Positions 1-6,155 of a stretch of 9,989 nucleotides of DNA are shown here, one piece after another. Source of the DNA: Bacteroidota bacterium (lineage in GTDB: Bacteria > Bacteroidota > Bacteroidia > NS11-12g > UBA9320); the NCBI GenBank assembly GCA_024638525.1, contig JAHEKB010000063.1:1-9989 (forward strand), given 5' to 3'. The notes beneath the pieces were generated by a model. It searched no databases. It was not told the DNA's origin and saw nothing but the letters and a program-made list of their open reading frames with translations. Position 1 is the stretch's first letter, and each line of letters starts with the position of its first letter. The position numbers and the translations under genes were made by a program.

Positions 1-509
1 GAGTACCTGTGGACAGCTTCAATTATCATGTAAAACACGAAGTGGTTCAAGAAATTACAGATGCATTGGGTGGCAAAGGAGTCCGAATAGAAGTGAGCAG
101 TAGAAAAGATACGGGATACAATTGGCAATTTAGGCGCGCTTATCAATTGGTTCAAAACGCGGGAGAATTTCAACGAACAGATTTTAACTTTAAAGAAGTT
201 GTTCTGAATATTCCTGTTTTAAACAATAAAGATTGGGATGGGAATACTTATAATACTGGTGAAGAGTCCATATTCTATATTACAGAAGCACATGAAGCCT
301 TTGCAATCAATGGCCTCCAATTTGATAGTGCGCTTTTAGTCAACCAGGAAGAACAAATGAATTTAGTGAATAGGTTTACCGGCAGCGAGCGATATGCCAA
401 GCATGTTGGATTGGTATATCGGCACAAGGAACGACTCTCCAATTTGGTAGACCCCGATAAGATTACGGGTTATCAGTTTACCATGACCCTCATGGAGTAC
501 AATTTTTGA
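1..509 (+). CDS. Probable lipoprotein of unknown function, 3' end only
   Basis: The reading frame is open from the left edge (first full codon at base 3) to a TGA at 507-509, giving about 168 visible residues. A GTG at base 9 is available as a start, but translation from there would have no signal peptide and would begin in the middle of a beta-rich domain, so I treat the gene as truncated at the 5' end. Counting from that GTG, visible landmarks are a Trp-rich DWDGNTYN stretch (about residues 75-82), AINGLQFDSAL (about 99-109), a YAKHVGLVY segment (about 129-137) and a GYQFTMTLMEYNF end. From general knowledge this resembles a common Bacteroidota family of roughly 250-residue outer-membrane-associated lipoproteins with no known function; the lipobox would lie outside the window. 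The family assignment is by memory of the pattern, not by a search. The next gene starts 79 bp downstream on the same strand. Confidence 0.75.
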   Translation, partial: VPVDSFNYHVKHEVVQEITDALGGKGVRIEVSSRKDTGYNWQFRRAYQLVQNAGEFQRTDFNFKEVVLNIPVLNNKDWDGNTYNTGEESIFYITEAHEAFAINGLQFDSALLVNQEEQMNLVNRFTGSERYAKHVGLVYRHKERLSNLVDPDKITGYQFTMTLMEYNF

Positions 510-566
510 TCTCGACGATTATCTTCTCCGTTTGTAGGATTGCATCAGACTGCTCATCAGAAAAAC

Positions 567-574
567 TAACTTCG
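567..574 (+). promoter_or_regulatory. Possible -7 promoter box for the S8 protease gene
   Basis: TAACTTCG matches the Bacteroidota -7 consensus TAnnTTTG at all but one fixed position and ends 14 nt before the ATG at 589. No convincing -33 TTG sits at the usual distance; the nearest TTG is about 24 nt upstream of the box. The call is weak. Confidence 0.3.
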
Positions 575-588
575 TCCGTTTAAACATT

Positions 589-2256
589 ATGCCCTTGCGA
601 ATTACTGCGATTTCCCTGTCACTACTCTGGTTTGTAGGCCTGTTTGCCCAAGATAGAAAACCCGCTTATCTGATTAGCTTCACTGACAAAGACCTGAATG
701 CTGAGATCGTTTTAAGTCAAGCGGCCTTGGATCGACGAGCCAAATACGGCATCGCTCTCGATGATTTAGATCTAGGGGTAAAGCCAAGTTATATAGAAAG
801 AATTTGTGAGGACTCCACAGTTCAATTACTTTACCCCCTTAAGTGGAAAAATGCCATAGTGGTTGCAAGCGATAGTTTATTAGAATGGCTAGAGCTCCCG
901 TTTGTCAAAAGCGTTAATTATGTTGGACTTACTGCGAGATCAAAGGGTCCTCAAGAGGCAGAGAATCTTCATGAGATTCATGATTTTGTCAAGAATACGG
1001 AAATCAACACCAAAGCTCTTTCAGCCGAAGACTACGGATTGAGTCAAAAGCAAGTCAAGCTTATCGCAGCCAACCGCTTGCATCAAATGGGATTCAGTGG
1101 CAAGGGCGTGAATTTAGCAGTATTCGACGCTGGCTTTCAAAACATGGACGTGCTATCGGCGTTTGCCAAAATCAGGGGTGCTCATCAACTTTATTCTGCA
1201 TATGATTTAGTAGATCGGGACAATCTACTTACCGACACCGACAATCACGGGACAGCAGTAAGTAGCTGCATTATGGCATATGACCTTGGTAAGTATATAG
1301 GCACCGCACCCGGAGTGAACGCCTTCCTCTTTCGAACAGAACATGCAGCTGGCGAAGACCCATTGGAAGAACTGAATTGGTGTAGGGCAGCCGAGATAGC
1401 GGATAGTTTGGGCATTGACATTGTAAGTTCGTCATTGGGGTATACCACCTTTGACAATCCGAGGTTCAATTATAGCCAACAAGAAATGGATGGTAAATCC
1501 AGTTTTGTTAGCCAGGCGGCACAAACGCTGTTCTACAAGGGCGTGATCGTGGTCAATAGTGCGGGAAATGAAGGCGATGACCCCTGGTTCAAAATCGGAA
1601 GCCCCGCAGATGTTCCAGATGTAATTGCCGTGGGAGCAGTGAGCAATAATGGCAAAATTGGAGATTTTAGTAGCAGGGGAAATAATGCAGACGGGATCAC
1701 CAAACCCGATGTCTGTGCCACTGGCGTTAAAGCAGTTGTGGCGAGTACTTACGGAACCTATTATAAAGGTTACGGGACTTCATATGCTACACCGATACTA
1801 TCAGGTGGAATTGCATTATTGATGGAAGCCTTCCCCAATAAGAGTCCAAAAGAAATTACAGATGCTTTGAGAATTACCGCTAGAAAAGCACATAGGCCAG
1901 ATTCTATATATGGTTATGGCTTAGCTAATCTATATGCTGCTTATATCTGGTTATCCATAAAAGATGAACAGACTAAACCCTATTTAGAAGAGGATGACAA
2001 GAGCATTTTAGTCTTTAAAGACGGCTATGATCAATTGTCATATGCACTGTATGAGCACCGGAGATTCCTGTTCATATTCAACCGTTTACACAAAATAGAG
2101 AAGGGGCGGCTCACATCGGACACTCCCTTTACCTACCTAAAACCAGATACTGAAGGCTTGGATTGTTCTAAAAAATATACAATTAAAATAAAATTGAGAA
2201 GCGCTGTTGATAATTACAAACTGAAACACAACGACTTATCTTTTTGTGGCTCTTAA
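589..2256 (+). CDS. Secreted S8-family subtilisin-like serine protease
   Basis: A 555-residue secreted endopeptidase. Residues 1-20 form a Sec signal peptide (hydrophobic core ISLSLLWFVGLFA, likely cleavage before Gln21). Residues about 26-115 look like the propeptide usual in Bacteroidota S8 proteases, including the LSQAALDRRAKYGI stretch. The catalytic domain spans about 155-455. The triad is Asp180 in VFDAGF, His220 in DNHGT and Ser398 in GTSYATP; Asn327 in NSAGNEG is the oxyanion-hole residue. The Asp motif is DAG rather than the textbook DTG/DSG, which is common in this branch. Residues about 460-555 form an extra tail without the YPNP or GxY landmarks of a T9SS sorting domain; it ends with Cys526 and Cys553. 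The protein therefore probably reaches at least the periplasm through Sec; its final location is unclear. The ATG at 589 is chosen because it directly precedes the signal peptide. A terminator follows the stop. Substrate unknown. Confidence 0.95.
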   Translation: MPLRITAISLSLLWFVGLFAQDRKPAYLISFTDKDLNAEIVLSQAALDRRAKYGIALDDLDLGVKPSYIERICEDSTVQLLYPLKWKNAIVVASDSLLEWLELPFVKSVNYVGLTARSKGPQEAENLHEIHDFVKNTEINTKALSAEDYGLSQKQVKLIAANRLHQMGFSGKGVNLAVFDAGFQNMDVLSAFAKIRGAHQLYSAYDLVDRDNLLTDTDNHGTAVSSCIMAYDLGKYIGTAPGVNAFLFRTEHAAGEDPLEELNWCRAAEIADSLGIDIVSSSLGYTTFDNPRFNYSQQEMDGKSSFVSQAAQTLFYKGVIVVNSAGNEGDDPWFKIGSPADVPDVIAVGAVSNNGKIGDFSSRGNNADGITKPDVCATGVKAVVASTYGTYYKGYGTSYATPILSGGIALLMEAFPNKSPKEITDALRITARKAHRPDSIYGYGLANLYAAYIWLSIKDEQTKPYLEEDDKSILVFKDGYDQLSYALYEHRRFLFIFNRLHKIEKGRLTSDTPFTYLKPDTEGLDCSKKYTIKIKLRSAVDNYKLKHNDLSFCGS

Positions 2257-2304
2257 GTTTGTATTGTCTTCTCTAAGTAATAAGGTTTAGTTAATTAGTC
2301 TGAT

Positions 2305-2331
2305 GGGGTGTGAAAGCACCCCTTCTTTTTT
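2305..2331 (+). terminator. Rho-independent terminator after the protease gene
   Basis: A perfect 6-bp stem GGGGTG/CACCCC (2305-2310 with 2317-2322) closes a 6-nt loop (TGAAAG) and is followed by TTCTTTTTT. It lies between the convergent protease and T9SS-protein genes. Read on the - strand the hairpin is not followed by a T run, so I assign it to the + strand only. Confidence 0.85.
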
Positions 2332-2341
2332 AATGCCTTTT

Positions 2342-5300
2342 TCACTTGAGCTTCAAGACAGTCGTGGTCACCGTCTGCTGATCACTGAATATTTTTAAGT
2401 AATACACTCCAGCAGGAACATCTAGCTCTGCAGTTACGCTTCTCTGACTTGAGAGTACTCGTTTAACCAATCGCCCTTCGGCATTTAAGATTTCTATTTT
2501 TTCAATAATTTTATCCGAATCGATGGTCAACTCCTTTTCAAAAGGGTTGGGATATACTCTAAAACCGAATGCTTCAAGCATTTGATCTGACAGCTTATCT
2601 GAAAAAACAAAATTGTTTCGAAGCGTATCGTTTTGTTGCTCAACATCCTGTGGATGTTCTGTCCAAAAAGTCACGGTAGCATTGGCCGGGTCAGGAAATC
2701 TCAAACTGCTGTCAAATACAATACTCATCACCTGAGACATTTCCAGGCTAGTATCCAATTGATCGGAATAAATCATATTGCCGTTGACCCAGACTTCGCA
2801 GAACAGAGTCCAATTTGCATCTACATCCTCCAAGCCTTTATTGCTCACAAATAACATTGGTTCATGGTTGGCCTTAGTTAAGAGGGCTTCGCCAGGAAAT
2901 GGAAGAATTGCTGAATCAACGCTAATATCAACGGATTTGATGACACTAAAGTTCTGCATAATGCTGTCGTTGTCAACATTGTCGTCAGTACCCAAGCTGT
3001 GAGCAGTAGATGTATAGATACCTAAACTCATTGCCTCGAATGCTTTGAAACTGCTTAAATTCTGTTTTGCCCCCGACTCCATTTTTGCTTGTTCTAGGGT
3101 GTCAGCGAAGACTATGTCATTCTGTGGGTTTCTGATTTCAATCTTCCATTCGGCCGCCAGACTGTCTAGTCCCTGGTTACTCACACTTATTTGCGGGTAA
3201 TGGACGCTGTATATCTGAACACTTTCCTGATTGTTTGGATTCAACAAGCTATCAATGGATACGTCCTTGCCAAATCGAACAATATATGTGCTCTCAGCGC
3301 TGTCGTTTGCACTGAGCTCTGCTTCTTGGGACCAAAGATTCCGCAATGTGATAGTGTAGTTGCCGCCAACTGCAAAAGATAAATCTCCAATTTCTAGGTT
3401 TAGGCTTTCACCCACTAATATTTCAGAGACGTTTAGGGTATCCTTTAGTACCAAACCGTGCTCAATTGAATTTAACTCCAATTCAATTCCAAAATTTTCT
3501 GCATTGACCAGTCCGTTATTGTACAGACTAAATTTAACAGATCGATTAGGACTTCCGATGGCTATGGTCTCATTGAAAAAGGGACTATCGATGCTAAGAA
3601 TCTGAAGATCTCTGCCATTTACTACATCAAAAAAGACGCTGAGAGTATCATTGCTCTCTTTTTGGTCGCCTTCTATCCAAACTTCCATAAAACACTTTAA
3701 TCTGCTCGGATTTACCGGCAATTGGAAATCTTTAAAAATGGCTTGAGCAGTGCTAAAGAAATTGAGCGAACTCCACAGGGAGTCTTCATATATCACCGAT
3801 GAAGTTACATCGCTTATCTGTGCGGTCAGCAAAATGCTGTCCTGCGCAAGTAAACCGATGTTTCGGAATTCGAAAAACGGAGCTAATACGGTATTGGTTG
3901 CATATTTTGCTCCAGTTAAGGGCTTGATAATCCTCAATGCTGCAATGTCATTGCTCTTTTTGCCATAGACCATGGTTCTCACGGTGTCGTTTTCTGGGAA
4001 AGAATCCCTGCCGAGCTCAGTATAGGCCTCAAAATCAAGCCATCCATCTTCCGATGGAAAAATGGAGTCAAAAACAATAATGGTACTTTCTTCACCATTT
4101 AGAGAAATCACCAATACTTGGCTATCCAAGGTATTGTCGTCTTTGCGCAGTCTGGCTGTAACAGGGAAATTGCTTTGAGCTTGTCTACCGTAATTATATA
4201 CACGTACCTGAGGCCAAAATCCATCTTGATTGATCTCAAAACTGTCTCCTGAACCTGGCTCAAAGATGATATCTGCAGCCACATCGTGATCCTTATAAAG
4301 GATGAAGGAAGCCTGCAGACTATTGTTGTCTTTTACACTATCAATGTTTAAATCCACAGAGGCTTCCGCAATAAACTCACCGAGATTATACAAGCTGAAC
4401 GGATCGAATTGAACCATCATCTGGCTGTCGGCCTCCAAACTGATTATACGGCTGTCACTATATATGGTTTGACCAAACTTGTTTTGAATGACAAACTCTA
4501 CCTGCGCATTGTTTTGATCCAATACCCCATAATTAGCCACGCGAACCTCTGGAATCAGAGAATCCGTCTCGCTGTATTCAATGTCCGCACCATCCATGGG
4601 ATTGATCATTTGAACTATCGCCAAATCATTACCAACTTGTATACGGGGTTGTATGTTAAAATTAAAATTAAAGCCGGGTGAAAAAGGCACCCAATTGGTG
4701 TCTCCTAAAGGTGCTGCAAAAAAGAACACATCCGGTCTCACGGGCACTTCGGGTTGATAGCTAAAGGCTACATTGGTATTGGAAGTTTGTCTAATCCCAA
4801 CAAAAAATCCTCCTTGAACTTGTATTTTAGGGTTCACCTCTAGAATAAAAGTGCCGGCTGTTGAAATGAGTGTATCAGAGGTGTATATATTGGTGCTCGG
4901 TAGACCAGTAATTGGGTCATCTTCCCAAACACCCAATTGAAAGCTTCGACCACTGTTGCTGAAATCAACTTTGATTTGATTGATATAGTCCGAATCATTG
5001 ACAAAGAATTTGGCGACAAAATCCCCTGTTGAGCCATTAAAGCCTATACCCCCAGCATTGCCTTGAAAAGGATCTGCATGGGTATAAATATTGTAATTGA
5101 CCAAGCGGTCTTTGATTGAAATGTTGTCTGATGTATCGCCATCCTCAGCTATTCTCACACTGAGAACTTCACGCCCTTGATTTACAGGAACATAGTTATT
5201 AAAACGCACCAAACTCTGTTCATATGGCTCCAAGGAACTCAAGGTAATTGAGTCTATGTATTGATTCACTCCACTAACCTCTAAATAGACCTTGTGGTTG

Positions 5301-6079
5301 TAGATGGTATCCAAGCCAATATTCTCAACTATGGCCTTAATGGTGTCAGCCGTTTTCATGCGCAGCGGTACCCGGCCAAGGGAGTAGATATTTCTCACTT
5401 CCATATTGACCGCATGTCTAGGGTGATTAAATCGAATAGTGGGTTTTATTTGAGAGCTCCCCGTGCTGAGGCTATCGTTCCAATTTGCTCCACCCCCACT
5501 CAGCAGTTTTGTTTCATTGTTCGAAACAAAAGCCGGAACGGAAAAACTGGATTCATTGAACCATGCTATTGGATTGACTTGGTTGGTCTGCTGGGTGTAT
5601 TCCACTAAAACCTGAAGATTATCTGCTCCACCACTGGTATCAAAGAGGTAGAAATCTCCAGCGTCAAAATCAAATCTCACTAAACCGGCCGTTGAACCCA
5701 TATACTCCTTGGGGTGATCATCAAAGACCAGGCTCATGCCGGAATCTCTAACTTCAGCCTTCCAATTGAGCACCCCAGAGCCAAAATCCGCTCTTTGGCT
5801 GTTTTTTAAATAGATCTTAAATGAGGCAGTTCCAGCAAGGGTATCCGAGCCATTTCTCATGAATTCAATGCTTCGAATGGTGTCTCCGTGCTCCAAGCCT
5901 GGAATACTGGCCGCTGGGTAGATATACGCATGTCGATTGAAATATGGTGTGCTATCTATAGTGGCCATTGGCCCATAGAAGAAACTTGCAAATCCCCCAT
6001 TCCCTACTTGAGTATATTGTGCGTTAGAAGCCAGAAAAAAGAATAGGAAAGCCAGGGACAGTATGGTCTTTTTCAACAT
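2342..6079 (-). CDS. Large repeat-containing surface/secreted protein with T9SS sorting domain
   Basis: A 1245-residue protein exported by Sec and then by the type IX secretion system to the cell surface or medium. Residues 1-20 are a signal peptide (MLKKTILSLAFLFFFLASNA, cleavage before Gln21). Residues 21-220 form a beta-rich N-terminal region. Seven diverged Ig-like or CARDB-like repeats follow, at about 222-328, 485-597, 598-706, 710-820, 823-935, 938-1045 and 1048-1158; typical marks are a mid-repeat V.N.G and an ND(T/S) near the end. A separate domain of about 155 residues (329-483) is inserted after repeat 1. Residues 1171-1245 are a type A sorting domain (FRVYPNPF, NAEGRLVKRV, GVYYLKI, terminal KLK). 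I start at 6079 rather than at an in-frame ATG at 6106 because the signal peptide begins here and the -7 box lies between the two. Binding partner or substrate unknown; an adhesive or structural role is an inference from the architecture. Divergent from the DUF255 gene. Confidence 0.93.
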   Translation of the reverse strand: MLKKTILSLAFLFFFLASNAQYTQVGNGGFASFFYGPMATIDSTPYFNRHAYIYPAASIPGLEHGDTIRSIEFMRNGSDTLAGTASFKIYLKNSQRADFGSGVLNWKAEVRDSGMSLVFDDHPKEYMGSTAGLVRFDFDAGDFYLFDTSGGADNLQVLVEYTQQTNQVNPIAWFNESSFSVPAFVSNNETKLLSGGGANWNDSLSTGSSQIKPTIRFNHPRHAVNMEVRNIYSLGRVPLRMKTADTIKAIVENIGLDTIYNHKVYLEVSGVNQYIDSITLSSLEPYEQSLVRFNNYVPVNQGREVLSVRIAEDGDTSDNISIKDRLVNYNIYTHADPFQGNAGGIGFNGSTGDFVAKFFVNDSDYINQIKVDFSNSGRSFQLGVWEDDPITGLPSTNIYTSDTLISTAGTFILEVNPKIQVQGGFFVGIRQTSNTNVAFSYQPEVPVRPDVFFFAAPLGDTNWVPFSPGFNFNFNIQPRIQVGNDLAIVQMINPMDGADIEYSETDSLIPEVRVANYGVLDQNNAQVEFVIQNKFGQTIYSDSRIISLEADSQMMVQFDPFSLYNLGEFIAEASVDLNIDSVKDNNSLQASFILYKDHDVAADIIFEPGSGDSFEINQDGFWPQVRVYNYGRQAQSNFPVTARLRKDDNTLDSQVLVISLNGEESTIIVFDSIFPSEDGWLDFEAYTELGRDSFPENDTVRTMVYGKKSNDIAALRIIKPLTGAKYATNTVLAPFFEFRNIGLLAQDSILLTAQISDVTSSVIYEDSLWSSLNFFSTAQAIFKDFQLPVNPSRLKCFMEVWIEGDQKESNDTLSVFFDVVNGRDLQILSIDSPFFNETIAIGSPNRSVKFSLYNNGLVNAENFGIELELNSIEHGLVLKDTLNVSEILVGESLNLEIGDLSFAVGGNYTITLRNLWSQEAELSANDSAESTYIVRFGKDVSIDSLLNPNNQESVQIYSVHYPQISVSNQGLDSLAAEWKIEIRNPQNDIVFADTLEQAKMESGAKQNLSSFKAFEAMSLGIYTSTAHSLGTDDNVDNDSIMQNFSVIKSVDISVDSAILPFPGEALLTKANHEPMLFVSNKGLEDVDANWTLFCEVWVNGNMIYSDQLDTSLEMSQVMSIVFDSSLRFPDPANATVTFWTEHPQDVEQQNDTLRNNFVFSDKLSDQMLEAFGFRVYPNPFEKELTIDSDKIIEKIEILNAEGRLVKRVLSSQRSVTAELDVPAGVYYLKIFSDQQTVTTTVLKLK

Positions 6080-6088
6080 GCCGTAAAT

Positions 6089-6096
6089 CAAAAATA
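6089..6096 (-). promoter_or_regulatory. -7 promoter box (TATTTTTG) for the T9SS surface protein gene
   Basis: Read on the - strand, TATTTTTG is a perfect match to the Bacteroidota -7 consensus TAnnTTTG. It ends 9 nt before the ATG at 6079, so transcription would start only about 5 nt before the start codon. A TTTG lies about 23 nt further upstream, inside the inverted repeat at 6115-6134, and may act as the -33 element, although the spacing is at the long end. The box excludes the upstream ATG at 6106 as the start if this promoter is used. Confidence 0.6.
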
Positions 6097-6114
6097 AGCA
6101 AACCATATGGAGGC

Positions 6115-6134
6115 TTAGCCAAAGACAAGGCTAA
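6115..6134. repeat. Inverted repeat in the divergent spacer
   Basis: TTAGCC (6115-6120) and GGCTAA (6129-6134) are perfect inverted arms around an 8-nt spacer. The repeat lies between the divergent T9SS-protein and DUF255 genes. It overlaps the candidate -33 region of the - strand promoter and is 21 nt ahead of the + strand ATG. It could be an operator for a dimeric regulator, but a 6-bp arm can also arise by chance. No T run follows on either strand, so it is not a terminator. Confidence 0.4.
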
Positions 6135-6138
6135 ATAC

Positions 6139-6146
6139 TAACTTGC
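6139..6146 (+). promoter_or_regulatory. Weak -7-like box for the DUF255 gene
   Basis: TAACTTGC keeps the TA and the first two Ts of TAnnTTTG but differs at the last two positions. It ends 9 nt before the ATG at 6156, the same spacing as the good box of the divergent gene. I see no clear -33 element. Low confidence. Confidence 0.2.
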
Positions 6147-6155
6147 ACTTGAAAA

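Noticed and set aside
1245..1721. Two - strand open frames inside the protease gene (62 and 74 codons).
   Set aside because: They are antisense to conserved catalytic-domain sequence, have low-complexity Leu/Pro/Ser-rich products and no start context; they are shadows of the protease reading frame.
1966..2256. A frameshift at the end of the protease gene that hides a T9SS sorting domain.
   Set aside because: I looked for a YPNP-type motif in the other + strand frames and found none, and the tail reads as plausible protein up to its stop just before a good terminator.
2301..2341. The hairpin at 2305-2322 as a bidirectional terminator also serving the - strand gene.
   Set aside because: On the - strand the stem is followed by ATCAGACTAATTAA, without a T run, so it lacks the feature needed for intrinsic termination in that direction.
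4409..5608. Several + strand open frames of up to about 100 codons antisense to the T9SS protein gene.
   Set aside because: The - strand frame is continuous with a signal peptide, repeats and sorting domain. The antisense frames have no recognisable domains or promoters.
6077..6106. An upstream in-frame ATG at 6106 for the large T9SS protein, adding MVCLFLIYG.
   Set aside because: The added residues disrupt a standard signal peptide that begins at the ATG at 6079 with MLKKT, and a perfect -7 box lies between the two ATGs, so a transcript from it would not contain the upstream one.
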